In this document: piece after piece, positions 10,620-22,784 of the stretch | Layout of the letters: every line of letters starts with the position of its first letter | Numbering within the stretch: the stretch's first letter is position 1 | DNA from: Hermodice carunculata | Lineage: Eukaryota > Annelida > Polychaeta > Eunicida > Amphinomidae | Reading direction: 5' to 3' | NCBI GenBank assembly: GCA_964020975.1 | Contig: OZ026622.1 | Span: 89,819,462 to 89,883,461 of the forward strand | DNA: 64,000 nucleotides | The notes under the pieces: model-generated | What the model was told of the DNA's origin: nothing | Seen by the model: the letters and a program-made list of their open reading frames with translations, nothing else | The model's database searches: none | Made by a program: the position numbers and the translations under genes

Positions 10620-11685
10620 TCATGTCTGCATTATGAACATTATACTGACCTTGGGCATAAAAAGTATACCCTGTTACAAAAACGACGGCTTCATTTTCGT
10701 GTTTGGCACTCCTTATATGTTAGTAATTATAATCAGTTTCCCGAATAATTTACTGGAATATTTCGGAAATCCTTAACTAATTTTGAACCTAAAAAAAAAC
10801 AGGAAAGACCCGACTCATAAGGGCATGGTTTAAATCATCGTTTTGGGCAATGCTTACCAACCATTGCGGTATTTAAGTGATCATCTACTCATATTTTGAG
10901 TGCCCCGGGGTCAGTTACCGATAGCCAATAGGACAGCATGTGTATGTGACGTCGTGATCCAACAAAGCGGCATGAGGGCATTTCAAAGGTTTCCTTGCAT
11001 TACATACTTAATAGATCAAAACCTCTTGTATTAATTACAATTTGGTCCATTCTGATTCAATACACCTACGTCTGGTCAACAAGGCATGCGGGAACCCCAG
11101 CCTAAAGACATATGCGATGCACATACTCCTGGGAATGATATTCCTTGCAGCAAAACAAGTATCATATTGGAGTAGCTCCTCTTCCAGTCTATAAATTGAC
11201 TCCTTTCACAAAACCGGACGAGCATGCACTTTTGCACATCCACCTGACTGAAGGGGACATTGCAGGACAAAGCAAATATCAGAATAGGCGAATGTATATC
11301 AATGGCATCAAGGTTCCCTATTACCATGCCGTAATGTTGCAACTTTAACGCGGAAGTCTTTTAAAAGTCTACACCAAATTATTGTTACCTGAGACTGCGA
11401 AATTTAACGGGGGAGGGGGGGGGGAGTTTCATGCATGAAAATATTTTTTGCAGTTTTTGCGCACAGAACGTAATTGCCGTAATTGTGAAAGTGCTATCTC
11501 ACATTTCCAGTAGAGAAAAGATATTCATGAGTGTTAACAATGAAAAGGTTAAAAATATTATATGGAAATATAAACTGAAGTATGGAGCTACTTTTATGAG
11601 AAACGTGTTGGAAATACCACGAGTCCATTCACACACACACACACACAACGTTTCTGAACCAACAAGCAAGCCAGGGACTGAATTG

Positions 11686-11690
<5 letters not shown>
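10620..11690. other. Intronic sequence, no further exon accepted
   Basis: This holds a ten-base G run near 11412 and a (CA)n at 11630-11647. Overlapping open frames on both strands at 11076-11348 have no family match. An AG near 11149 before the + frame leads to an early stop in the phase that exon 2 requires. Confidence 0.4.
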
Positions 11691-11778
<88 letters not shown>

Positions 11779-11781
11779 GTG

Positions 11782-11848
<67 letters not shown>
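11691..11848. repeat. Long (TA)n microsatellite
   Basis: Two (TA)n blocks of about 80 and 60 bases are joined by CATATGTGTATG. A (CA)n lies 45 bases upstream. Confidence 0.97.
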
Positions 11849-11852
<4 letters not shown>

Positions 11853-12783
11853 ATGATTTCGCATTGAGTAAATCAATTATTATTTTACCAGCTATACAAG
11901 AAAAAAATTGTTAAGAAGTGACCTGATGTTTCCCAAACCTGTCAACCTACCAACATAACGTGTAAAGTGTAACGACATAGCCATATTCTACTCAAGGACA
12001 AAAATAACCCTTCTCCAACTTATTTCCATGACTTACAGAAATAGTTAATCTAATACATTATGAAATTGGCACACAGATATGTCTTTCATATAAATGGTCT
12101 TACCTATTTTGAATTTATAGATGACTTGTAAGAGTAATTTTTTTGTCAATATTTATATTTTACTGTCAAACATGACACGGCAAAAACCTTATGTAATATT
12201 TACATTTGTAAATTTGAAACATTATCTTATGACGTTATGTGCTAATAAAGGAGGGGAGCTGTCTTTATTTCTTGCATGGAGAGAGGTGATTCTGACACAT
12301 TTAAGTCAACTACCGGCATAGTTTTGACAGCTCTGCACGGAGTACATTTTGACATCGAGGAATGTCTGCTCACTGTCATACAGCAGGCTGGACGAGGTTC
12401 TTTCTAACATTTCACTGAGGAAATAAGGTTTATTTTCCCAAAATTGCTCTCATTTATTGTAATAAGTTTACCTTTTTTTCACTGTTATGCAAACATTGTC
12501 ACGGTGGACTTGCCACTTTCTTTTCGCATACATAGCTATCTGAGCAAATAGTCATATTTTCTCATCACCTGCGGTTTGTTCGATGATAGGTGCCCACATT
12601 AAAAGCATGCAGGCATGCAGGCTTGCTCCCAAAGGGGGTTCTTTTGTGAATGAAGGCAAGAGACCAGTTGTGCACAGTGGCTCGAATTGTAAGGGAAAGT
12701 CCTAAATTGAGTTGCACAAGACGTGAACTTTTTGAGCTGAAAGGAAGTCACACTATTCAGTTAGTGAAATGTCTAAACACAAG
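11849..12783. other. No gene recognised
   Basis: AT-rich. No motif in the open frame at 12121-12321. Confidence 0.5.
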
Positions 12784-13111
12784 GGCCGTATTCACAAAGA
12801 GTTTAATATGATCCTGAATTTAATCCAAAAATGCAAATCATTGTGCCTTTAGGCCTGAAATATGAACTTCAGAATTAAAGTTTCCATTTTATTAAATCAA
12901 TCTTGATTTAACTCAGATTTCAATCCTGGATCAAAAGATTAAATACTGGATAAAACTAGGATTGATTTAATAAATTGACTCTATAAATCATTAAGGGCAT
13001 GTTGTAGCCAAGAAAATGGGCCAAGGATTAAGCAGTTTAGGACACAAACCACATTGATTTTAATTTTGCGATTAAAGTTAGTATCAGATCAAATTCTTTG
13101 AGAATACGGCC
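12784..13111. mobile_element. Fold-back MITE (Harbinger-like ends)
   Basis: The ends are inverted copies: GGCCGTATTCACAAAGAG at 12784 and, read from the other strand at 13111, GGCCGTATTCTCAAAGAA. Similarity continues inward to GATC. The ~328-bp interior has no coding capacity and is full of self-complementary GATTTAAT/ATTAAATC blocks. Ends reading GGCCGTATTC remind me of PIF/Harbinger or ISL2EU non-autonomous elements, a family call from memory. I could not settle a target-site duplication; flanking bases are CACAAG and CACAG. Confidence 0.7.
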
Positions 13112-13869
13112 ACAGCTGCCATTGATGGATTAAATAAAGTAAATCTGATACTACGGAAGTGATGTAAAGACAGAATATGCATAACAGATACCGAGTATGT
13201 TTCACGAGCACATGTAAACATGATGAACAAAACTACTGAACTAACCCAAAAGTGTAATGCCATGAAGACACATATATAGAAAATCTAGAGAAGATGGGCA
13301 AAGAAAAATGTGAAGAACTCAATATTGCCAAGGTGAAAATTGCCAGTCTGTAGGCACCAGTCCCACGAAATATGCAGAAAATCACATGACATTGGCTTTA
13401 CAGATAAACAGGAAATGAAGGTCACCCCACGCATGGAACCAGTGCCAGCAATGCGGTGTTAATTAGCGGATGTACGCCAAGGCTGGAACCACACTGTAGA
13501 CCTCTTATTTTTTTTCCTTTTATTCCATAACAAGATACATTTGAGAATCCCTGTTATTTTTTTCACTGTTATGCATAAATCATTTCTTCTATTTACGTGC
13601 CCAATAACATTTCACATTTTACAAAATTTATATCAGTTGATGTCTTTTCTCCGTTTGAAGACTTGTTACCAAAAAGCGTTGTATGGTGGTGTATTTCAGA
13701 AAAAAAAGTGTACAAGTGGCTTGTCCTAATAATCTTAAATATCTATACCTACGCTTTCATTCCATTTATTTATGAGAGTAATGTGAGGTATAAATGCTCA
13801 CTCAACCAATAATGAGTGCATGAATTTGAAGCTCTTTTTCGGACTCTGTAACTTTGTCAACTAAGTGAA

Positions 13870-14275
13870 TGTAAACTTCCTGATTTCCTGCCCAACCTTT
13901 CTGAATTTTGATCTAACATCTCTTTGAAATTGCTACAATTTATCCTACATATTTCAAACAACTTACCCTTGCACCACCTTATTTATTGCAAAATGCATCA
14001 TAGCGCATGAACTGTCCATCTGCATACGGTAAAACAAGTATGACATTTATACCTCCCTGACTCCAACTTACTTGATAAACCAGTTTCTTTTAAATTCTAA
14101 GCCACGAATTGAACCACAGAAATTGATCAACAATGTCATCACAATTATTAGGTTCATGAAAGTTAATATTGCACCACAATTGAATTACTTCTTTCCAGAA
14201 AAGACGTTTTACACTTTTGTACACTAAATCTTTCAGACTTACACTGTATTTCCAAATGTTTTCAAATATTAGCAA
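13870..14275 (-). mobile_element. Tx1/L1-like LINE, ORF2 C-terminal part
   Basis: On the minus strand, 14275-14090 reads KRLFWKEVIQLWCNINFHEP...IVDQFLWFNSWLRI. After stops and shifts, 14033-13981 reads YADGQFMRYDAFCNK. These match the C-terminal region of Tx1/L1-like ORF2 proteins: FWxxVLxAW...NFxEP...ILWYNSxIRI, then ENGxFLSYxEFxxKYG. The piece lies downstream, in element sense, of the RT fragment at 15057-15410, in the same orientation. It is probably the same insertion, with its palm and thumb replaced by repeats and TA tracts. Confidence 0.7.
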
Positions 14276-14370
14276 TAAAAAAATTTCTCCACGTATCTTT
14301 ACTTGTTCAATTGAGTATCTGTTAAGCTTCCACTAGGCAAACTTTCTGTTTTAGCACAGTTAACTTTACC

Positions 14371-14535
14371 TGTTACCATTTATGGGTGACTGTGTGTCTA
14401 AAGTCAGGAGTGAAATTTGTTTCTTCATGTGGGTATGGGAAAATGACTGTTCATCTTTTCGTAACTTTTGAATCTTTCTGCTGTCTTTGGCGGGTTGAAA
14501 CTTATTAATGTGGCTAATGTTTCCTGAACTATTTG
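14371..14535 (-). repeat. Dispersed ~190-bp repeat, copy a
   Basis: The reverse complement of this segment matches 24455-24641 and 40920-41142. Shared blocks include AGTCAGGAGTGAAATTTG and TTGTTTCTTCA on this strand. It is interposed between the two parts of the Tx1-like LINE. Confidence 0.7.
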
Positions 14536-14785
14536 ATACAGGCTTCATTGCCTACGTTGTGCTATGGGCTGTGTTCACCGATCCACAGTTATAATGAAGA
14601 TAAAGTGTGTTCATAAATATCACAAAAACGATGTAGGTCTACTTTCTTCTTTTGCTGGAAACGCAGCTGACTGACACGTCAGCAAAGTCAAAAAGTACAA
14701 GGCCTACTTGTCTCTTTTTATCTTTGGTACTGGTGAAAAAATTTGGGTTTCAAGTGGCTAGGGCTGTATGTTTCAGAAAAACTAA

Positions 14786-14872
14786 AGTCTTTAATTAATG
14801 AAGAATCTTTAAATGGTTGAGAGGTCAAATATAAAACCACCAGCTGCCTTTTATGAGTGACTACCTGTCTCA
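14786..14872 (-). repeat. Dispersed ~190-bp repeat, copy b (truncated by TA tract)
   Basis: It shares TTAATGAAGAAT, GGTTGAGAGG, AAAACCACCAG and GTGACTACCTGTCTCAA with the other copies. It then stops abruptly in (TA)n at 14873, suggesting the microsatellite arose or expanded at the break. Confidence 0.65.
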
Positions 14873-15088
<216 letters not shown>

Positions 15089-15479
15089 TTCTTAAGATAT
15101 TCTTCCCTATGTATCTATTTTGTAGAAATCCTGATTCATCTTTTTCAATGATTTTCGACAAGACCTTCAACATTTTGCGGGATACGCATTTTGACTCTTT
15201 TATTGTCTGTATTAAATAATGAAATTCGTATCCAGCTTCTAAGAGTAAGTGGGCCTTTATCTTTTTAAGTAAGAGAGTGATTATACTCTGACGTTCTGAT
15301 ATTGATAAATTGCTATTTTCATATGCAAAACTAATCGAATGAATCAATAAGTCTTTAATATCATTTCAAAATACTTTGTAAATTTCTGGACTTTTGTTAT
15401 TTTTAAGGTCTCAGTTACACCAGGAATTTCTGTTACTAACAAGGCACCTTCACATTTTTATACAGGTCTTTTACAAGCC

Positions 15480-16005
15480 TTACTCCCATCTGTTCAAGTC
15501 CATAACGCATATTCATTGCAGCATGAGCTGTTGGGGTACCAAGTTCGACCAAATTAAAGAATACCAGTAAGACTTTGTCAAATTAAAGCCTCACATTACT
15601 GTAAGTATATGCTGTATACTTCCTTATCCTCTTTAAACCTAACTCAGAAAAACATACCTTACTTCACTTTATTCATATAATTTGTGCGTCAGTATTAAAC
15701 AATCTAGGCCTGTGGTCTGTCATCTAGTGCTCTTTTAGCATACTGTAGTCGGTCATAGTTCAGTCCTTTTTAATACTACACGTCATCCGAGACAGACAAA
15801 TTCAGGAGTGGAGTGTAATTTACATTCAAGTGTAAGCAGTTATTAAAAAAATTAATAAATCACATATTACTGTGCCACCTAAATAACAAAAGCCTAAACA
15901 AAGAACCCTACATTTACTAAAGTATCACGCACTGACGTCCATGACACATAGGCAAGGTCTATGCTGTGGCCTTTTACCTCCATAGCTCGGAGAAATTACC
16001 ATACT
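15480..16005 (+). repeat. Tandem duplication, copy A (MITE-free)
   Basis: About 525 bases that recur in the same order at 16006-16826. Matching blocks include GAGCTGT(T/G)G(G/A)GGTAC, CTCAGAAAAACATACCTTAC, AGCAGTTATTAAAA and CAAAGAACCCTA. It contains an uninterrupted TTAA (about 15581-15590) where copy B holds an insertion. No coding motif. Confidence 0.85.
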
Positions 16006-16111
16006 CAATATCACCATCTGCTCTAGTCCATATCACAAAAATGAATTATAGCGTGAGCTGTGGAGGTACGAAGATTTGCCAAATTAAACATGTTATTAAG
16101 AATTTGTCAAC

Positions 16112-16350
16112 TTAACTCATTCCACCCTGATGACGCTTTTTCCCGCTAATATCTAAATGTCGTCTGCTAATTGTATTTTACTAATTTAGGGATTATTTTT
16201 CAATATTTTGGATGAAACTTGCATGGAAGATCATTCCAAATTATATGCCCATAGTCAACAGCCTTCCTTGGCGCGCTCTGGGCGCAATGCGCCCAGAGCG
16301 CGCCAAGGAAAGCTGTTGACTCAGTCTTCTATCAGGGTGGAATGAGTTAA
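16112..16350. mobile_element. TTAA-flanked MITE with long internal hairpin
   Basis: The ends are perfect inverted repeats CTCATTCCACCCTGAT (16116-16131, and complement at 16331-16346), each bordered by TTAA (16112-16115 and 16347-16350). The paralogous copy A has a single TTAA at the equivalent site, which gives a direct empty-site comparison. TTAA target duplication is known for piggyBac and Kolobok families, and I cannot choose between them. The element is 231 bp, has no ORF, and its right half is dominated by the hairpin listed separately. Confidence 0.9.
16253..16321. repeat. 34-bp-arm near-perfect palindrome
   Basis: The left arm (16253-16286) and right arm (16288-16321) are complementary at 33 of 34 positions, around a single central A. 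The core CGCGCTCTGGGCGCA is very GC-rich against an AT-rich background. It lies wholly inside the TTAA MITE. Confidence 0.95.
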
Positions 16351-17090
16351 AGCCTCGAATTACCATAAGTATATCATGCATATTTTGTCGACCTTTTGGA
16401 GCCTATCTCAGAAAAACATACCTTACTTTACCTTATCACATTACGATTGGTATGGTCATCATTAAACAAATTTCTAGAGTGCAACATTTATACAGTTATT
16501 GTCCCATCATTAAGCAATCTAGGGCATGGCCTGCCACCTAGTGGCCGAGTTGCATACTGTAGTAAATCATAGTTTGGTCGTTTGAATGTTACATATAGTC
16601 CAAGACATAGACAAAATTCAGCAGTACAATGTAATTTATATTCAACTGTTAGCAGTTATTAAAACAATTAATAATTCATCCCTTACTCTACCACCTAAGT
16701 ATCAAAAGACCGAACAAAGAACGCTATATTTACTAAGGTATTATACACTGATTCGTGCCACATGGGCAAGACCCACACTGTATATAATGTCTACAGCCTT
16801 GAATAATTAGTAAACTCAATATTATGTTGAGAATATTATTTATGCCTTCAGTTTAACTAACATGGAATCAGAGCCACTCATGTTACTTTTAACTCACCAC
16901 AATGAGCCTATCAAGGTTATAGTGGCTCCCAATGGACAATATTAAGGCAACATGCAAAACTATCTGAAAACCTATAACATGACACGATAATTTCTCACAG
17001 AATGCAGTGAATCTATATATAAGAGATGGTTTAAACCGATGAATCACATACCACTCTTTATGAAGGGGAACATAATTATATAGCACGAAA

Positions 17091-17128
17091 GACTCAGACT
17101 CAGACTCAGACTCAGACATAGTTTTATT
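17091..17128 (-). terminator. LINE polyadenylation signal and TCTGAG tail
   Basis: On the minus strand AATAAAACTATG is followed directly by four TCTGAG units. LINEs of the CR1/L2 group often end in short tandem repeats instead of poly-A, and this is that kind of tail. Confidence 0.8.
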
Positions 17129-20100
17129 GGACTGATTACAAGATTATATAGGCAGATGATACCAATACAAAATTGTAAACAAATATATGACTTACATATA
17201 GGAACAGAAGAAGGTATTTCAAGACAAAAGTCAGGATGAACCCCGCTAAGGATATTCAATCCGCTATCGCGGGGGCCACCTTTGGGTATGGTTACATGAA
17301 GTGTGAATATATTTATATAGTCGTTAACATTATACAAAAACTGAAGTACAAATGAAAGTCAATCAAATATTGACCATAATATTTCACAAGGAAACTGAAG
17401 TGCAAAATGTAAGTCAATCAATTATAATTACAGACAAAACAATTTGCTATGGTGCAGATTTCAGAGTACTTATTGATAAGGAAATTTTATACATAATTGG
17501 AGAAACCATTGAATGAATGGGTTGTGACTTTTTCTTTAATATTTGGTGTCAACTCTTTTAGAATTTCAGGGATGTAATAAGGAATACAGTTCTTGGTGGA
17601 GACTTTTAAAGGGAGGGGATGACGAGGAATGTGTCGATTTCGGGTGTTATGCGTATGGGTAATTGGTAAGGGAGCAAACATATTATCAAAGTATCTAGGC
17701 AACTGATTTTGGTTATATCTATGGTAGAATTTCAGTGCTTTTAGATATAATAGATCCTAGACCTTTAGCAAGTTAAATTGTTTAAAAATGGGTTCCGTAT
17801 GCGCATATAGGTTGAAGAACTTACAAGGCGGACTGCTTTCTTTTGTAATGTTACAACTCGGTCACATAAATGGCCCCAAGCAAGAATAGAATAGTTAAGG
17901 TGTGGCAGGAACAAAGAGTTATAAATGAGCAAGAGACCTGAAGTGGGTAAATAATTGTGAAGTCTTTTTAGTGTACCTATTATACGAGAGAGTTTACTTG
18001 ATATTTTATTAATATGGGCTTTCCAGTTAAGATTTTCATGTATCATGAGTCCCAGGAAGTCAAATTCGGTTGTTCTTTCTATGGGAATGTTATTTATTGA
18101 TAGATTAATGTTTAAATTAAGCTTACGTTGTGGAAAATGGAAGATCATGTATCTGGTTTAGGAAACATTTAAGGATAGTTTATTTGCTACAAGCCAGCTG
18201 TGTACTTTGTCTAGCTCGAAATTAATATTTGCTGAGAGTTTCATTATTAGATCCAATGTTGATATGAAATGAGCATAGAGAGTTTATGAGGGTTGTGTCA
18301 TCGGCATAGAGAATAGCAGTAAATTTTGAGGAGGCCAGATAAATATCATTTATCTATATAATGAAAAGTAAAAGGGGACCTAAAATGGAACCCTGTGGTA
18401 CGCCTGTAGCAATAGGTAATGATTCAGATTGCACACCATCATACTCGACAAATTGAAGTCTATTAGTCAAGTAACTTTTAAACCAATTTAAAGCAGTGCC
18501 ACGTATTCCATAGTAGTTTAATTTATGAAGGAGAGTGCCATGATCCAAGGTATCAAATGCCTTTGACAGGTCAAGATAGATGCTTATGGGTATTTTTCCC
18601 GAATCAAGAAGTTGGTAGGTTCTGTCTATGAATTCAAGTGCGGCTGTTTCTGTAGAGTGTAACTGGTTGAAACCATGTTGACTGTTATAAAACAAATTGT
18701 TTGAAGTGAAAAAATCATATAATTGATGATAGACAGCTTTTTCAAAGACTTTTGAGAGCGCGGGAAGGAGTGAGATTGGTCTATAATTATCAAAACTGGC
18801 ATTATCCCCCTTTTTATACACAGGTATCACTTTTGCTAACTTTAACTTATCAGGGAAAATGCCAGTGACTAACGACTGGTTAATGATTAGCGTCAGAGGT
18901 TGAACTAAAGTATTATTAATGCCTTTGAGAAGTTTCATAGATACTAAATCGTGGCCGGAGCTCGTTTAAGGCTTCAACGTCTTGAAAATCCTTTGAACAT
19001 CATTACAAGACACTGGAGAAAAGAGAAACACGTTGTCATGTTGATTGGTAAGATAAGTAGTAAAGGCTGGTACATTACTTGAATTTATTTTAGAAGCTAG
19101 TTTGGGGCCAATTTCTGTAAAAAATTCATTGAAACGTTTAGCTATTTCACTTTTGTTTGACGTTTGTGTGCCATCCACTTTGAAAAACTATGGGAAATCT
19201 TTTTTCTTTTTATTTATACTGAGAATTGACCTGATAGTGTCCCATGTCTCCTCCTGGTGTCTTTTTTGAATTTTCAAATTGGTAATTGTAATAGTTTTGC
19301 TTACATTGACGAATAGTTTTATCCAGGATGCACTTGTAAGTCTTTATGTTCAGTTTGTTAACTTGATATTGATAAGATTCAGGATTATTACACTTTAATT
19401 CGCGATATAAATTATCTTTATATTTTATGGATCGCAGAATACCATTCGTCACCCAAGGAGAGAATTTATGTTTATATTTGTTAAATTTTACGGTTTTGAT
19501 AGGCAAATGCTTCTCCTTGGCATACTGTATGATGCCAACAAACTTATTATAATTTATATTTGGGTTTGAATTTGGATCTTGGATGAAAGATTCCATTATA
19601 TTAGTGTTATTTATTTCATTATTGAAATCCTGTATAGAGTCATCGTCTTGCTTCTGAACTTGCACATATTTGGGAGGGCCTTGTGAATTTGTTTTCTGAT
19701 TCAGTCAGACAAAATAAGGAAGGTGATCCGATAAATTAGTAAAAATGATGCCGGAGCGGCATGACTTTGTAGCATGGGAGAAATTACAGAAAACATTATC
19801 AATTATTGTTGCACATTTCTCAGCAAAACGAGTTGGTAAGGTAATTTGGGGTCGAAAGTCATTATTGCGCATCAAGTCTAGAAAATCTGAGTATTTTTCC
19901 CTTATATTTGTTTTTAGCATGTCAATATTGTAGTCACCTACAATCATTTTGTCAGACCGTTCATTGGATAGAGTTGATAATATAGGTACCGTGTCATTAA
20001 TGAAAGATTCAATATCCTCATTTCTGTCTCTTGGAGGTCGGTACACATTACACAAGGTGACTTTTTTGTTTTAACCCGTCACCAGTTATATCTATGAATT

Positions 20101-20430
20101 GGCCTTCCCATAACCTGTTCGGGGAATACAAGTCTCGAACGACAAACTGAAATTTTTTATGTAGATATATTAAGCAGCCTCCATGAGAGCTGCAGGTCGC
20201 GTGTAAATGAATAGATGTATAATTACTCAGATCAAATTGCGACATGTCACATTTCTCGCCATCAACCAAGCCTTTAAATGTTCCAGAGATGAACTTGTGA
20301 AACAGTATTATGTAAAGTACACAGTGAGCTACCATGATACAGAACTGAAAAGCATATGCCCTGACTGAAGAGGGAAAAACAGTCCAAAAGTACACATGGA
20401 AGAAAACCATGCACTCCAATTCAATGCTCC
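17091..20430 (-). mobile_element. Near-full-length LINE ORF2 and 3' UTR (CR1/L2-Jockey group)
   Basis: Read on the minus strand the order is complete. Endonuclease spans about 20350-19700, with VYRPPRDRNEDIE, VGDYNIDML and SDHLPYF. The linker follows (19665-18966). RT (18938-18290) has PVYKKGDNASFDNYRPISLL, QHGFNQLHSTETA, YLDLSKAFDTLDH, TGVPQGSILGPLL and YADDTTL. The thumb (18148-17765) has FLGLMIHENLNWKAHI. The C-terminus (17702-17487) has HNTRNRHIPRHPLP. A ~370-bp 3' UTR ends AATAAAA then TCTGAG units (17127-17091). Catalytic D, DD and endonuclease GDxN/SDH residues are still visible. Several frameshifts and stops split it, so it is inactive but is the youngest-looking LINE here. Confidence 0.93.
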
Positions 20431-20589
20431 ATGTGTAAAGGTCCCCACAGCAGCCGAAGCATAAAGCACAAGGTTATTGCAACCAAAACCAGGTGCCTGC
20501 TGCAGGGAAATCTGGACTGTTACACTGCCTCCATGAACCTAATGCCTTATGTTTCAATGGTCACATGATCATACTGTACAGTACAACCA

Positions 20590-20960
20590 CTACTTTGGCA
20601 GGACTAGTACTTCCTCCCATGAATGATCGTAGCTTATTCTTCCTATTTGGTCTTCATGTGTCTTTATAAACACCTTACCATTTCATGACAAACTTTCCTG
20701 AACTCTCCTATCATTTCTCACACGATTGTAGACATCTGCTTGTCCAGGCATAAGTCATTTGTAATGGCTACTGAAGTCCCTTTGAGCATTCTGCGAGCTT
20801 TCAGGACAGGCGGCTTGTCTTCTCTGTGGAGGAATGTAACTGTCATCCCATTGTGCCATCAATATGTGCTCTCTGCTACCCCTGCCACAACAGAGTTTCC
20901 TGTCTTACTCATGCACGGTGTGCAACCAGGCTGAAACCACACTAGACTGGAGATATTAAG
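20590..20960 (-). mobile_element. LINE ORF1 remnant upstream of the 17.1-20.4 kb ORF2
   Basis: The minus strand reads VTFLHREDKPPVLKARRMLK then GTSVAITNDLCLDKQM. After a frame change come RRVQESLS, NGKVFIKTHEDQ and YDHSWEEVL. This matches the ORF1 C-terminal pattern of CR1/L2 elements: (F)xxREDKxxVLKARxxLKGxxIxIxEDLxxxNQ, then a SAWSxNGKVFxK block. It is in the same orientation and directly before the endonuclease, so it most likely belongs to the same insertion, which would then span about 17.1-21 kb. Confidence 0.6.
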
Positions 20961-22259
20961 CTACTGTTTACAAATACAGTTTTTCTTATTCAAGTCTCTA
21001 GTTGGGAAGTAGAATTAAGGTGAATATTACCTTTTGAGCAGTGGCACAATTAACAGCCCCATTCAACGCTGACATCAAGCGTACCCCCAGTGGTGATCAC
21101 TACTTCTGCATTGCTGCGTCCATGTTGATCTTGCCCTACCTACAGGACATCAAGTTCATGATATTAAATTGATCTCCTAATCCCATAAAAAAGCCACAAC
21201 CTATGCGCCATGAGAGTTCTAATATGAAGGGGATGGCTTGGAGATGTAAGGAAAATGGACTGGATGCAACAATTTTCTGCTTCAGGTTTAGCACAATTGG
21301 GACCATGGCAAACTGGGCTACCCTATTTACACACTATGGTTTCAGATGTTGGTTCGTCTATCAAGTCAAAGCTTTGATAGAATGTGCATGTAGCCTTTGC
21401 CCATCCACAAGGATACTAATGTCTGTCTTGTCATGTGACCCCCGCTTGCCGCCTGCTCCACTATAAGGCAGCATGGAGCTGGATGAATTTTTCAAAAAAT
21501 GTATGCACAAAGAGTGGACAATTAGCTGAAATGGACAATTGGTACCTGCACCTACCAAGGAACGATCTGAAATTGACAAAACAAAGCTAAAGACATATTG
21601 GCACAAGTGGCCCTCAAGCTGCAAAGTGCCCTTCTACTAAGAGGAGTAACCTCATGTGTCTAATCTTGCAGCACTACAGTTAGTCATGCCTTGTATAGAA
21701 CATCTGTGGTGTAGGCTGTAAACTCAAGAATGCTGATACTAAAGATTTATTCTTTAAACATGACACAGGAGTTCTTTTGGGAACAGTACATGGACTGAGT
21801 AGGACTTGTTGACTCTGAGCAATAGGTTCTATCTCTTTGCTTGAAAACAACAGCTTGCAAAGGCAGCAAGGGTTAAGTCTGGAGGGCTAGGGTTTTTTTA
21901 TTCCCAAGAAAATACGTTCAGGATTCAACTTTTTTTCGATCATGAGCTTCTTGCCTTGATAAAACTGGATGCATTTTCTCCACCTAAATAGAGATATATA
22001 TACATAGCATGTACTTATTTGCCACCAGAATTTCTACATACAGTGCTTCAAGTGCAAAACAATATTTGATATCATTGAAGCTAAAATAACAAAATAATCA
22101 GTGAATGCCGATATATTGGTGTGTGATGACCTCAATGCTAAAACCAATACTTATTACTTACTGACCACTATCTTTGGCATAAGTCAAGTCCTATTAAACT
22201 TGAAAGAATCTGGGCATCAAATAGTTTTAACATGCGGGACCGGGTTGGTTTCCCCATTG
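20961..22259. other. No gene recognised; possible LINE 5' region
   Basis: Overlapping open frames at 21203-21466 (+) and 21361-21624 (-) show no family motif. The left part may be the 5' region of the LINE that ends at 17.1 kb. Confidence 0.4.
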
Positions 22260-22640
22260 AACCATAGAACTTAGTACATTTTCAAACCACAGAAAGTGTG
22301 CTATTTGCTTGCTCAGCAAGATGGGCAGTTGCAGATTATAAAATATGTTTTCTGTGGGAATCGAAAATAATCCCAAGATATTTAACTGTGGGGCCACTTC
22401 AATAGATTGTCATTAAAATAGATATGTGGGACACCATTATGCTTGTTGGACACTATTACATTTGTGGGGACAGACGCAATATTAGTTGCCATTTCTGGCA
22501 ATACTGCATTAGCATATCATCTTGCGGTTGAAGACCAGCTTATGCCTATTCATTGAATAGCTTAGGGCTGTTGATACCTCCTTGCAAGACACCATGTGCG
22601 AAGTGCATGCTTTCACTTTTTGAAACAGATATCAGTGGAA
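22260..22640 (-). mobile_element. LINE reverse transcriptase fragment
   Basis: The minus strand carries MHFAHGVLQGGINSPKLFN, matching the RT motif GVPQGGxLSPxLFN. Then, through frame changes, come QYCQKWQL, SNKHNGVPHIYFNDN, YLGIIFDSHRKHI and LAEQANSTLS. These are the palm-to-thumb landmarks. The YADD box is not recognisable. It is a short, old piece. Confidence 0.65.
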
Positions 22641-22784
22641 CGTACCATTTTTGGTGCATTACCTATTATAATGTGGACAATAAAATGTAGATTAGACTTT
22701 TGGACATATTTGTTATCGTCACATATGTGATCTCAGTTCATAGCCTTGAAATTATTCATTGCACAGAAAGTACTGCATATTGTA

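Larger units (their letters stand above)
16006..16826 (+). repeat. Tandem duplication, copy B (with MITE insertion)
   Basis: The second copy of the preceding ~525-bp unit, about 80% similar by eye. It is lengthened by the ~235-bp insertion at 16112-16350 and a ~40-bp extra block near 16455. The order of blocks is identical to copy A. Confidence 0.85.

Noticed and set aside
11145-11348. Opposed open frames at 11.1-11.35 kb as an extra exon of gene A
   Set aside because: The acceptor-like AG leads to an early stop in the phase required by exon 2, and no family is recognisable.
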